Origin: Clostridiales bacterium
GTDB lineage: Bacteria; Bacillota; Clostridia; Christensenellales; Aristaeellaceae
Direction of reading: 5' to 3'
Length of the DNA stretch: 34,451 bases
Assembly (NCBI GenBank): GCA_004556395.1
Contig: SFHK01000020.1
Coordinates: 1-34,451 of the forward strand
Below the pieces are notes generated by a model. That model saw nothing but the letters and a program-made list of their open reading frames with translations. It did no database searches and had not been told where the DNA came from. A program made the translations under genes and the position numbers. Positions within the stretch are counted from its first letter, which is position 1. The number at the start of each line of letters is the position of its first letter. Positions 6,004 through 13,539 of the stretch are shown piece after piece.

Positions 6004-7356
6004 TCACTCAATGCGTTTCAGGTAGTCTTCCAGCTCGCCCAGCTCGTCCAGCAGCTTGAACAGCGTGTAGCGCTCGCGGTAGTCCTTCGCGCAGCGCAGG
6101 GAGGTGTGCAGCGCGTCGGCGTCGATGCCGATTTCCGCCGGAGTCAGCGGCGCGCCCAGCTCGCGCATGGCGCGGTCGATGCGCTCAAACGGCGGCAGCG
6201 TCTTCAGCTCCGCGCGAATCTCGGCAAAGCGCGTCTTTGCCCGTTCCACGCGGCGCACAAGCTCTTCCTCCGTCAGGAAATCGCCGGGATTCTCGGCCAT
6301 GATTTCCTCGGCGATCGCGTCGCCGTAGGCAAAGCGCATCCACTTTTCGCGCGCTTCGCGGGTCGGAAGGTTCTTCTTCGCCTTCTCCACGTCGAACGTC
6401 TCCGGATCGGCGTCCGCAAACGCCTCGAAGACCGGCCAGATCAGCCGCGTGGCGATGCCGACGGCCGTGCCGTGCGTCGGCTCGGGAAGCCCCTTGCGCA
6501 GCATGCGCATATCCCAGTAATGGCCGATGTTGTGCTCGACCGAGGCGACGGCGCGCGTGTGGCCGACGATCATGATCGTAAGCCCCGCCAGCAGCAGCGC
6601 TTCAATCAGAATCTTCGTGCCCTCGATCGTGCGGGCGCGAATGGCCGGAATGTTGTCCAGCAGGCGGTTCACCGCGTCCAGCACCATGCCGCAGCAGGTC
6701 GGGCAGCAGACCTCGTCGTTGATGATCGAGCCCAGCACCCAGTCCGCCTTGGCGATGTATTTGCCCAGTACGTCGCCCACGCCGGAAATGAACATGCCCT
6801 CCGGCGCGCGGGACATGACGTCCAGATCGCACACGATGATCTCCGGGCAGTTGGCCTTGCGGTGAATCTTCGCCCCGCGGAAGATCAGCGGCGCGACCAC
6901 GGAGGTATAGCCGTCCATGGACGGCGCGGTTCCCACGGACACGAACGGGAGCTTTGCCGCCTTCGCGGTCACGCGGGTAATGTCCGTGACCGAGCCGGAG
7001 CCGACGGCAACCAGAAACTCGGTGTCCGGCGCGAGCGACAGCACGACCTCGCCGACCGCCGTTTCATCGGGCACCATTTTGCCCTCGCGGACGACGCGGC
7101 ACAGCGTCACGGAAAAGCCATCCGCGCACAGCGCGGCTTCCACGTCGCGCCCGGCGACCTCGTAGGTGTTGTTGTCGCACACCAGCACGCACCGGGAGCC
7201 CAGCCCGCGTCGGCGGATGAAATGGGGCACCTTTCCGATCAGCCGCTGCCCCACGTAAATATCCTGCCGGGGCGTGGCGTGCTCAAGCGAGCAGGAGCAG
7301 GAAAGGCCCGAGAAAATCATGCGGCTGTCCGCGTCATAGGAAATCGAAACGCCCAT
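6004..7356 (-). CDS. egsA: sn-Glycerol-1-phosphate dehydrogenase
   Basis: A 450-residue member of the iron-type alcohol dehydrogenase/dehydroquinate-synthase fold, resembling EgsA/AraM, which reduces dihydroxyacetone phosphate to sn-glycerol-1-phosphate with NAD(P)H. Visible: AVGSGSVTD (nucleotide loop, residues 117-125), TAPSMDGYTS, GVGDVLGKYIAKADW (metal Asp near 194), EHNIGHYWD and HGTAVGIAT (metal-binding His). In bacteria the product feeds prenylated glycerol lipids (B. subtilis AraM); here that role is inferred. An extra C-terminal helical stretch of about 100 residues is usual for the bacterial forms. AGGA is 8 bases before the ATG. It heads the run of genes leading to trmD, downstream of a terminator that follows nagB. 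Confidence 0.88.
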   Translation of the reverse strand: MGVSISYDADSRMIFSGLSCSCSLEHATPRQDIYVGQRLIGKVPHFIRRRGLGSRCVLVCDNNTYEVAGRDVEAALCADGFSVTLCRVVREGKMVPDETAVGEVVLSLAPDTEFLVAVGSGSVTDITRVTAKAAKLPFVSVGTAPSMDGYTSVVAPLIFRGAKIHRKANCPEIIVCDLDVMSRAPEGMFISGVGDVLGKYIAKADWVLGSIINDEVCCPTCCGMVLDAVNRLLDNIPAIRARTIEGTKILIEALLLAGLTIMIVGHTRAVASVEHNIGHYWDMRMLRKGLPEPTHGTAVGIATRLIWPVFEAFADADPETFDVEKAKKNLPTREAREKWMRFAYGDAIAEEIMAENPGDFLTEEELVRRVERAKTRFAEIRAELKTLPPFERIDRAMRELGAPLTPAEIGIDADALHTSLRCAKDYRERYTLFKLLDELGELEDYLKRIE

Positions 7357-7377
7357 GTAAACCGTCCTCCGTTTACG

Positions 7378-7409
7378 AAAACGCGGCCGGCGACAATCGC
7401 GCGGCCGCG
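7378..7409 (-). terminator. Intrinsic terminator after nagB
   Basis: Minus-strand stem CGCGGCC/GGCCGCG (7382-7388 and 7403-7409) followed by TTTT, between the nagB stop and the glycerol-1-phosphate dehydrogenase start. Confidence 0.6.
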
Positions 7410-7442
7410 TACAGAATTCAAAACGTCCTTGCGCGGGCTCGA

Positions 7443-8168
7443 TTACAGCATGCTGCCGGCGGCCTCGTCCACCATGATGATGGTGTTCGGATGCGCCTTC
7501 AGGATGGAAGCGGGGCACTTGGGATCGATTTCGCCGTGCACGGTGTCATGGATCGCCTGCGCCTTGCCCTTGCCCAGCGCCAGCAGGATGACGGCCTTCG
7601 CCTTCATGATGCCGCCGATACCGAAGGAAATGGCTTCCTTGGGCATGTCGTCCTCGGTGGGGAAGTAGATCTTGTTGGCGTCGATGGTGGAGCGGGTCAG
7701 CTTCACGATGTTGGTGCCGTAGATGAACTTGTCGTTGGGCTCGTTGAAGCCGATGTGGCCGTTGTGACCGATGCCCAGCAGCTGCAGGTCGATGCCGCCC
7801 GCCGCTTCCACCGCTTCGTCATACGCGCGCGCGTCCGCCCAGTGGTCGGCACCGGTGCCGCAGGGTACGTGGGTGTTTTCCATCTTGATGTTGATGTGGT
7901 TGAACAGATTGTCGTTCATGAAGTAACGATAGCTCTGATCATGGGTGGGCTCAAGGCCGATGTATTCGTCGAGGTTGTAGGTGCGAACCTCAGAGAAGTC
8001 GATCAGACCCAGTCTGTTCAGACGAGCCAGCTCCCTGTAGGTGCCCACGGGGGTAGAACCGGTGGCGAGACCCAGCACGGTGTCCGGCTTCTTGGCGATC
8101 TGCGCGGCGAATACCATTGCGGCGGCCTGAGCGAGCTCTTCAGGGGTTTTAAACACATGTACAACCAT
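7443..8168 (-). CDS. nagB: Glucosamine-6-phosphate deaminase
   Basis: NagB, 241 residues, converts glucosamine-6-phosphate to fructose-6-phosphate and ammonia, the last step of amino-sugar use. Family motifs are intact: LATGSTPVGTY (phosphate binding, about residues 34-44), TYNLDEYIGL (catalytic Asp 67), GIGHNGHIGFNEP (132-144, active-site His and Glu), and the C-terminal HPN segment. The length fits the short Gram-positive type. AGGAGG is 8 bases before the ATG, which decides this start over an upstream one. It has its own extended -10 promoter in the gap after the ROK kinase gene, with which it probably forms an amino-sugar module. Confidence 0.96.
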   Translation of the reverse strand: MVVHVFKTPEELAQAAAMVFAAQIAKKPDTVLGLATGSTPVGTYRELARLNRLGLIDFSEVRTYNLDEYIGLEPTHDQSYRYFMNDNLFNHINIKMENTHVPCGTGADHWADARAYDEAVEAAGGIDLQLLGIGHNGHIGFNEPNDKFIYGTNIVKLTRSTIDANKIYFPTEDDMPKEAISFGIGGIMKAKAVILLALGKGKAQAIHDTVHGEIDPKCPASILKAHPNTIIMVDEAAGSML

Positions 8169-8220
8169 TGGGAATTCCTCCTCTATTTCTGCGGGCACAG
8201 CCCGTTTCCTTACGGCATCT

Positions 8221-8249
8221 ATTATAGCACCAGCCGGTTAAAATGGAAA
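8221..8249 (-). promoter_or_regulatory. nagB promoter
   Basis: Minus strand: -35-like TTTCCA (8244-8249), 17-bp spacer, -10 TATAAT (8221-8226) preceded by TG (extended -10). An imperfect inverted repeat GGTTAAAA...TTTTACC overlaps the -35 region (about 8236-8260) and could be an operator. Confidence 0.65.
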
Positions 8250-8267
8250 CACCTTTTACCAAAAATC

Positions 8268-9146
8268 TTACGGCTTCAGGTTCATTCGCGCCAGCGCCGC
8301 CGCCCCGGCCATGCCCGCGTCGTTTCCGCGGCTTGCGAAGCGCAGCGCGGCGCGGATTGTCTCCGGGGTGAAGTCGTAGGCGTTGGGAACGCTTTTCAGA
8401 ATGGCCTCGCGCAGCGTTTCGCCCGCCGCGCTGATGCCGCCGCCGAGCACGATGGCCTGCGGCCGGAAGATCATGTACAGCGAGCAGAGTCCGATGGCGA
8501 TTTCGCGGGCGTACGCGTCCAGCACGGCGAGCATGTCCGCGTCGCCGTCCCGCACCCGGTCGATGACGGTGCGCGCGCGAATGCCGCCCGCCAGCCGGGT
8601 CAGCGCGCCCGCCGAGGCGTACATCTCAAAACAGCCGTTCATGCCGCAGGCGCATTTCAGCCCTCCGGCATGGGTGACGAAATGTCCCAGCTCCGCGGCG
8701 GCGTTGTCGTGCCCGCGCCAGGGACGGCCGTTGATCAGCAGCGCGCCGCCGATGCCGGTGCCGAGGGTCAGATACACGGCGCTTTCCAGACCGAAGCACG
8801 AGCCGCCCGGCAGCGTCTCCGCCGCCAGCGCCGCTTCCGCGTCGTTGTCAATCCATACGGGCAGCCCCGTCTTTTCGCGCAGAAGCGCGCCGAAGGGAAT
8901 GCCGAACCACTTCAGATTGCCGGAGTTGATCTTCCCGGACGGCCGAAAGACCGAGCCGGGCACGCCCGCGCCCACCATTTCTGCCGGCGTGGGGGATGCG
9001 GAAAGCAGCGCGGCAATCTGGCTGGCAATCGCTTCCGGGCCGCCGCGCGCGGTGCGCCGTAAAAGCGTGTATACCGGCTGACCGTTTTCGTCAAACACGC
9101 CAAATTTCAGGTTGGTTCCGCCGATGTCCACTCCCGCAACGTACAT
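8268..9146 (-). CDS. ROK family sugar kinase
   Basis: A 292-residue ROK protein (repressor/ORF/kinase family) with no DNA-binding domain, so a kinase: glucokinase or N-acetylglucosamine/N-acetylmannosamine kinase. It shows the ATP-binding DIGGTN (residues 7-12), the catalytic Asp in WIDNDAEAA (98-106), LGTGIGGALLINGR, and the zinc motif ELGHFVTHAGG...CACGMNGCFE (His 155, Cys 165, 167, 172). GGAGG is 6 bases before the ATG. It sits directly upstream of nagB, which favours an amino-sugar substrate, but sequence alone cannot settle glucose versus amino sugars. Confidence 0.9.
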   Translation of the reverse strand: MYVAGVDIGGTNLKFGVFDENGQPVYTLLRRTARGGPEAIASQIAALLSASPTPAEMVGAGVPGSVFRPSGKINSGNLKWFGIPFGALLREKTGLPVWIDNDAEAALAAETLPGGSCFGLESAVYLTLGTGIGGALLINGRPWRGHDNAAAELGHFVTHAGGLKCACGMNGCFEMYASAGALTRLAGGIRARTVIDRVRDGDADMLAVLDAYAREIAIGLCSLYMIFRPQAIVLGGGISAAGETLREAILKSVPNAYDFTPETIRAALRFASRGNDAGMAGAAALARMNLKP

Positions 9147-9196
9147 GAAATGCCTCCGATAAGTATGGAGACGCCCGTGGACGTCCCCATGATGTG

Positions 9197-9829
9197 TCAG
9201 ATTTTGTGAAGAACCGGGTCAGGGGTTGCCGTCGGCAGAACCGGCGTCTCAGAAGGCGCTTCCGCACCCGGGGTCGGCGCTTCGGAGGGCGTGGCTTCGC
9301 TGCCGCTGGGCTGTTCGCCTTCCGGAAGGACGGGAAGCTCCATGCCGTCAACGGCGAAGGCGGCAAACAGCTCCTCCACCATCAGAGCGACGACCGTTTC
9401 CGTGCCGTCGGTTTCCAGCATGTAAACCCAGCCGCCCGTCGTTTTAAAGCGCTCGGGAACCACGTCGGGCCCGCCGACAAAGGCAGCCATTTCTTCCATG
9501 GCTGCTTCGATGGTCCGCGTGGAATCGCAGGCATACAGCGCCGCGCCGCAGACGAGCGCAAGCTTGTCCCGCGCCGAAATGCCCGTGATGATCACGCCGC
9601 CGATGGTCGAGTCATCCGACGCGATGGCGAGCATACCGCCATCGTCCAGCGAGATTCCATACGCGCCGTCGCCGATGTTCTGCACGTCCGCGATGGGCGC
9701 AAGCCCCGCCGATGCGGCGGCGGCGTTGTAGCGCGCCGCCCAGTCCGCAAGACTGTCCGCATACGCGCAGGCGCACAGCAGAAGCGCGCAGACGGCGAGA
9801 AAAGCCATTCCTCTTTGAAATCGCTTCAA
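9197..9829 (-). CDS. Secreted protein with Ser/Thr/Pro/Glu-rich tail
   Basis: A 210-residue protein I do not recognise. It starts at a TTG (GGAGG 6 bases upstream) with a clear signal peptide: basic MKRFQRG, hydrophobic MAFLAVCALLLCACAYA, with likely cleavage before Asp-Ser. LCAC could be a degenerate lipobox, but a Cys at -2 is unusual. A globular domain of about 140 residues follows (VIITGISARDKLALVCGA, VPERFKTTGGW), then a low-complexity Pro/Glu/Thr/Ser tail (about residues 165-205), as in cell-surface spacers. It lies between the Thr-Pro-repeat protein and the ROK kinase, all on the minus strand with short gaps. Confidence 0.75.
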   Translation of the reverse strand: MKRFQRGMAFLAVCALLLCACAYADSLADWAARYNAAAASAGLAPIADVQNIGDGAYGISLDDGGMLAIASDDSTIGGVIITGISARDKLALVCGAALYACDSTRTIEAAMEEMAAFVGGPDVVPERFKTTGGWVYMLETDGTETVVALMVEELFAAFAVDGMELPVLPEGEQPSGSEATPSEAPTPGAEAPSETPVLPTATPDPVLHKI

Positions 9830-9844
9830 TGCAAGCCTCCTTGG

Positions 9845-10660
9845 TTAATGCTCAACGCCATTGACCGCGGTGACCGCGCCGCCGACGACGGTAAACCGGT
9901 ACGCGTCGCCGAAGGTGTAGCCGTAGCGCAGCGTCTTCTTATTTGAGGTGTACTGAATGCCTACGCCGACCTGATAGTCGCCGTCCGGATAGCTGGATAC
10001 GTCGATCATCGCGGTGAAGTCGCAGTCGGACAGGTTCTTGCCCTTGCCGTCATGCTCGCCCATGCCGGTGATGCCGGGCGCGATGGTGGCGTCGTATACG
10101 TGCATGCGGTTTTTGGAGTCGAGCACCAGAATGTACATCTGGCAGTGCTGGCCGTCAAAATTCGCGTCCTCCACGTAGCCCCAGCCGGTCAGTCGGATCA
10201 GGCGGGAGGAATTCGACTCGGGCAGCTCAAACTGCGTCAGGCCGTTGGTGACCTTCTTGCCGTCGATCTTCCACTTCTTCAGGCTCTCCAGATCCTTCTT
10301 TCGCGCGCTGAACGCCGTGTCGGGAATCGGCGTAGGCGCGGGCGTGGGGGTCGGGGTCGGCGTGGGCGTCGGCGTAGGAGTCGGGGTCGGCGTGGGGGTG
10401 GGCGTTGCGGTCGGCTCCGCCGGAGACAGCGTGTCCACCGGCAGCGGAATCGCGGCGGTCGTGCCGGAGACGGTGGTCGTCTGCGCCGGCTGTGTTCCGT
10501 TCAGCGTAAGCACGTTGTCCATCCGGGGCGACGAGTTGAACTCGCCCGTCAGCACAAATTCGTATAAAAGCCATACCAGAATCGCGAGAATCAATAGACC
10601 GATCAGAAAGCGAATGATCGCCTTGCCGATGTTATTCTTCCGCAGATGTAAGCGTCCCAT
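9845..10660 (-). CDS. Membrane-anchored protein with Thr-Pro repeat linker
   Basis: A 271-residue protein: basic cytoplasmic start (MGRLHLRKNN), one transmembrane helix (about residues 16-38), a Ser/Thr-rich region, a run of about twelve Thr-Pro dipeptides, then a C-terminal domain of about 150 residues (GWGYVEDANFDGQ, YPDGDYQVGVGIQYT) that is probably extracellular and beta-rich. It resembles surface-displayed proteins in which a rigid Thr-Pro stalk spans the wall; I cannot name a function. The start is ATG 10660 (GGAGG 7 bases upstream), not the ATG seven codons earlier. A strong promoter lies at 10691-10719. It heads the cluster with the secreted protein and ROK kinase. Confidence 0.8.
   Translation of the reverse strand: MGRLHLRKNNIGKAIIRFLIGLLILAILVWLLYEFVLTGEFNSSPRMDNVLTLNGTQPAQTTTVSGTTAAIPLPVDTLSPAEPTATPTPTPTPTPTPTPTPTPTPTPAPTPIPDTAFSARKKDLESLKKWKIDGKKVTNGLTQFELPESNSSRLIRLTGWGYVEDANFDGQHCQMYILVLDSKNRMHVYDATIAPGITGMGEHDGKGKNLSDCDFTAMIDVSSYPDGDYQVGVGIQYTSNKKTLRYGYTFGDAYRFTVVGGAVTAVNGVEH
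10329..10413 (-). repeat. Thr-Pro coding microsatellite
   Basis: About 85 bases of near-perfect 6-base units (Thr-Pro codons with third-position variation) within the membrane protein gene. Such tracts can vary in length by slippage in 6-base steps without breaking the frame. Confidence 0.85.
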
Positions 10661-10690
10661 GGAGAAGCCTCCTATCCTCATTCTACGTAT

Positions 10691-10719
10691 ATATTACCTT
10701 CCACGGACGAAAAAGTCAA
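10691..10719 (-). promoter_or_regulatory. Promoter of the Thr-Pro protein gene
   Basis: Minus strand: -35 TTGACT (10714-10719), 17-bp spacer, -10 TAATAT (10691-10696), about 30 bases before the ATG at 10660. Confidence 0.8.
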
Positions 10720-10778
10720 CCGAAAGATGTAAATTGCGTCCAGTTTGCGGGCGATTTTTTCATTTTCTAACCGCACCG

Positions 10779-10807
10779 TTGAAAAGCGGGCGGCAATCTG
10801 ATAAAAT
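10779..10807 (+). promoter_or_regulatory. citXG promoter
   Basis: Plus strand: -35 TTGAAA (10779-10784), 17-bp spacer, -10 TAAAAT (10802-10807). It gives a short leader of about 18 bases containing the AAAGGGG ribosome binding site, and is divergent from the promoter at 10691-10719. Confidence 0.75.
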
Positions 10808-10831
10808 AGCGGGCAGAAAGGGGCGATGAGG

Positions 10832-12376
10832 ATGACGAATGCGCGGCCGGTCACCGTGGCCGATATGCTTGACGCGCGCGACCGGCGGGCGGAACGGCAG
10901 AAGCGCTTCCTGGAAACGTCGCCCGTGCTGATCTGCCTTACGATGAGTATTCCCGGTCCCATAAAGGCTTCGACGGAAATTCTCGCGGCGTTCCGGGAGG
11001 GTGTGCGGCGCGTGCAGAGCGCGGTCGGAGCGCGTCCCATTTTATATGAAGCGTTTACCGGGCCGGAGGCATACGTTCCGCTGAACGCGGACGCGGAAGC
11101 CGTCAAACGGGAAATGTGCCGCATAGAGGATGAAGAGCCGCTCGGGCGGCTGTTCGATCTGGACGTGCTGGCTAAGAACGGCGAAAAATGCTGCCGTTCG
11201 GCGCTGGGGCTTCCGCCGCGAAGCTGTCTTCTGTGCGGAAAGCCCGCGTTTGAATGTGCACGCAGCCGGGCGCATTCCGTGCCGGAGCTTTCAAAAGAGG
11301 TTTCCCGGAGAATCGACGAATGGCGGCGGGAGACGCTGCCGGAGCGCATCTCCGAAGCCGCCGTGCGCGCGCTGATTCGCGAAGCGGAAACCACGCCGAA
11401 GCCGGGCCTGGTCGATCGGCGAAACAATGGGTCGCATCCGGATATGAGCCTTGAAATGCTGCTTCGAAGCGCGCGCTCGCTGAAGCCGTACTTCCGCGAA
11501 TGCGCGCGGGCGGGTATGAAGCTGGAAGAGGCCGACGCGTTTCCCACCCTTCGCGCGCTGGGCATGGAAGCCGAAAAAACCATGCTGAACGCGACAGGCG
11601 GCGTGAACGCGCATAAGGGAGCCATCTTTTCGCTGGGTCTTCTCGCGGCTTCCGCGGCGGCTTGTCTGCGGAGCTTTGAAGCCGACGCGGAGAAAATCTG
11701 CGCGCGGGCGGGTCGTATGGCCGCGCCCCATATGGAGGCGCATTTCCGCTCTCTGCGCGCGGAAACGGCAGGTTCCTTCGGGGACAGACTGTATCTCGAA
11801 ACCGGTTTGCGCGGCGCGCGCGGCGAAGCTGCGGATGGTTTTCCATCGGTTTTGCGCATCGCGCTGCCCGCGCTCGACGCGGACATGTTAGGAAGTCCAA
11901 TGAAGAAGCGGGAGACAGCCGGAAGCTTTACTACGTCTGGCTATCCGGAGGAGATGCGGGGGACGGTTGAGAATGCTGCCGCATTCGAAAATCCAGCGGA
12001 GATGCGGAAGACGATTGAAGATTCTGTCACGTCCGATACGGATGCAGCTGAAAGTACGGTGGAGACGAAGGAAAGAAATGAGATGCACGGCGCAGACATG
12101 CAAACAAGTACAGAAATCGACGCGGAGGAGCTTTCCGGCGCATACGCGCTATTGCGTTTGGCGGTGGAAATGGACGATACGACGCTGATACGGCGCGGAG
12201 GACGTTCACGCGCGGAGGCGTCAAAGAGGGAAATTCGCGCGCTTCTGGATTCTGGCCTTACACGGGAGAAGGTCGAGACGCTGGACGATCAGTTTATCCG
12301 CGAAAACCTTACCATCGGCGGCTGTGCCGACTTGCTTGCCTGCGCGTATTTTTTGAGGGCGGTAAGGGAGATATAA
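10832..12376 (+). CDS. citXG: CitX-CitG fusion for citrate lyase prosthetic group synthesis and transfer
   Basis: A 514-residue fusion. The N-terminal third (about residues 1-180) is CitX, which transfers the phosphoribosyl-dephospho-CoA group to citrate lyase acyl carrier protein: SIPGPIK, ALGLPPRSCLLCGKPA and CARSRAHS are diagnostic. The rest is CitG, triphosphoribosyl-dephospho-CoA synthase: TPKPGLVDRRNNGSHPDM, NATGGVNAHKGAIFSLG, GEAADGFPSV, and DDTTLIRRGG near the end. Between the last two motifs lies an insertion of about 75 residues (about 355-430), low in complexity, Glu/Thr-rich and built of 16-residue repeats. No citrate lyase gene (citC, D, E, F) is in the window. The start is the second ATG, 8 bases after AAAGGGG. 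Both domains otherwise look intact. Confidence 0.88.
   Translation: MTNARPVTVADMLDARDRRAERQKRFLETSPVLICLTMSIPGPIKASTEILAAFREGVRRVQSAVGARPILYEAFTGPEAYVPLNADAEAVKREMCRIEDEEPLGRLFDLDVLAKNGEKCCRSALGLPPRSCLLCGKPAFECARSRAHSVPELSKEVSRRIDEWRRETLPERISEAAVRALIREAETTPKPGLVDRRNNGSHPDMSLEMLLRSARSLKPYFRECARAGMKLEEADAFPTLRALGMEAEKTMLNATGGVNAHKGAIFSLGLLAASAAACLRSFEADAEKICARAGRMAAPHMEAHFRSLRAETAGSFGDRLYLETGLRGARGEAADGFPSVLRIALPALDADMLGSPMKKRETAGSFTTSGYPEEMRGTVENAAAFENPAEMRKTIEDSVTSDTDAAESTVETKERNEMHGADMQTSTEIDAEELSGAYALLRLAVEMDDTTLIRRGGRSRAEASKREIRALLDSGLTREKVETLDDQFIRENLTIGGCADLLACAYFLRAVREI
11897..12040 (+). repeat. 48-bp degenerate tandem repeat inside citG
   Basis: Three adjacent 48-base units (11897-11944, 11945-11992, 11993-12040) encode 16-residue repeats such as PEEMRGTVENAAAFEN and PAEMRKTIEDSVTSDT; a fourth, weaker unit may follow. 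The units keep the reading frame and account for most of the CitG insertion. Confidence 0.65.
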
Positions 12377-12383
12377 AGAAGAA

Positions 12384-12425
12384 AGCGCTTCGGAGAAGAG
12401 TGAAGTTCATTCCATCCGAAGCACT
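12384..12425. terminator. Hairpin between citXG and the SGNH region
   Basis: Arms AGCGCTTCGGA (12384-12394) and TCCGAAGCACT (12415-12425) are followed by CTTCCTT on plus and TTTCTTCTTT on minus. It probably terminates citXG and the converging minus-strand transcript. Confidence 0.5.
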
Positions 12426-12459
12426 TCCTTACCCTGTTGTAGTGGAAGCGTTATTTACC

Positions 12460-12570
12460 TTAGCTCGGGTAAGCGGCGGGATTGGGTTGAATGCCGTCAA
12501 GGCTCTTCAGGGAGTTGAAATCGCGCCGGCGCAAAAAAGCAGCGCCGGTGCGGAAAACGGCGCTGGAATA
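12460..12570 (-). pseudogene. Broken duplicate of the SGNH hydrolase 3' end
   Basis: Colinear, without gaps, with 12640-12750 at an offset of exactly 180 bases. On the minus strand it reads FLRRRDFNSLKSLDGIQPNP then AAYPS and a stop (TAA at 12460-12462), against FLRQRDFDSLMSLDGIHPNP in the intact gene. The catalytic His of the DxxH block is Gln, and there is no 5' part or start codon. It is a partial tandem duplication now decaying. Confidence 0.75.
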
Positions 12571-12591
12571 CGGTTGCTTGAGAGAGAAAGT

Positions 12592-13278
12592 TCAGTTCGC
12601 GGCGGGGGACTGCTGCCACGCGTTCAGAACGGTGTCGGTGATCAGCTGATAGCCGGCGGGGTTGGGATGAATGCCGTCAAGGCTCATCAGGGAATCGAAA
12701 TCGCGCTGGCGCAGGAAAATGCTGCGCAGGTCAAAAACGGGACAGCCGGCGTCGCGGGCGGCCTCCATGGCGGCGTAGGCATAGCGCTCCTGCCAGCGAT
12801 AGATATACTGCGCGCTGCCCAGATACTTCAGAATCGCGTTGCCGTCCAGCCCGCGGGAAATCCATTTCAGATAGCGCTCCGCCACCACGGGCAGCGGCGT
12901 GACGACGATGGGATGCATGCCCAGCGCGCGGGTCTTTTCGATCATGCGTCCCATGGACGCCTTAAAATCGGAAATCGTAACGACGGCCTCGTGGAAAATG
13001 TCCGGCGTTTCGGCCACGTCCTTCCAGATCAGGTCGGAATCGTTTCCACCGAACTCGATGGCGGCCACCGCGCCATCCGCGGCTGCGCTACGCTCCAGAA
13101 TGTCCAGCGCGGCCTTGCTGGTGCAGCCGGGCTTGGCGTAGTTGCGCACGTTCACGCCCAGCGTTTTCAGCGCCTGATCAAAGGTTTCGCGGCATACAGT
13201 GTAGCGCTCCTTCATTTCGTCATACATAACGCCGCGGGCAATGGAGTCGCCCCACACAAAAAGATTCTTGGAAAGCAT
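12592..13278 (-). CDS. SGNH/GDSL-type hydrolase
   Basis: A 228-residue SGNH-superfamily esterase/lipase or carbohydrate deacetylase. Block I VWGDSIARG (Ser about residue 12), a block II-like Gly in YAKPGCTS, block III EFGGNDSD, and block V DGIHPN with the catalytic His. No signal peptide, so probably cytosolic. Substrate not predictable: acetylated sugars or small esters. The start ATG at 13278 has GGAGG about 8 bases upstream; the frame is open further but lacks a site. It is divergent from the XRE regulator gene, and a partial duplicate of its own 3' end lies downstream. Confidence 0.88.
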   Translation of the reverse strand: MLSKNLFVWGDSIARGVMYDEMKERYTVCRETFDQALKTLGVNVRNYAKPGCTSKAALDILERSAAADGAVAAIEFGGNDSDLIWKDVAETPDIFHEAVVTISDFKASMGRMIEKTRALGMHPIVVTPLPVVAERYLKWISRGLDGNAILKYLGSAQYIYRWQERYAYAAMEAARDAGCPVFDLRSIFLRQRDFDSLMSLDGIHPNPAGYQLITDTVLNAWQQSPAAN

Positions 13279-13333
13279 GCGGTTTTCCTCCGGTTTCGTG
13301 ATGCTTCGGCGCGTCGGCGCCGTCGATGGTTGT

Positions 13334-13362
13334 ATTATAAGGGCTTCGGACGCGGATTGCAC
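13334..13362 (-). promoter_or_regulatory. Putative SGNH hydrolase promoter
   Basis: Minus strand: a good -10 TATAAT (13334-13339) with a poor -35 (GTGCAA, 13357-13362) at 17 bp, so an activator or weak expression is likely. Confidence 0.45.
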
Positions 13363-13431
13363 CCTATTGTTGGCCAGTTCAACTCTACCGTGCGTAAAAG
13401 CATGCTTCTCACGTGCGGAGAGACGGAGGGC

Positions 13432-13460
13432 TTGCATTTTACAGTAAAATCAGGTACAAT
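13432..13460 (+). promoter_or_regulatory. Promoter of the XRE membrane regulator
   Basis: Plus strand: -35 TTGCAT (13432-13437), 17-bp spacer, -10 TACAAT (13455-13460), followed by a leader of about 75 bases that includes the inverted repeat GGCC-AAAAC-GGCC. Confidence 0.65.
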
Positions 13461-13539
13461 AGAGGTGCTTCTACGGGGAGGAGACCGGCCAAAACGGCCA
13501 CTCTACTGTGGGGAGAGTTCAGAAATAGGGGGTGCGCGC

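Noticed and set aside
10329..10413. Possible CRISPR or intergenic repeat array
   Set aside because: The repeats are 6-base Thr-Pro codon units inside an open frame, without spacers.
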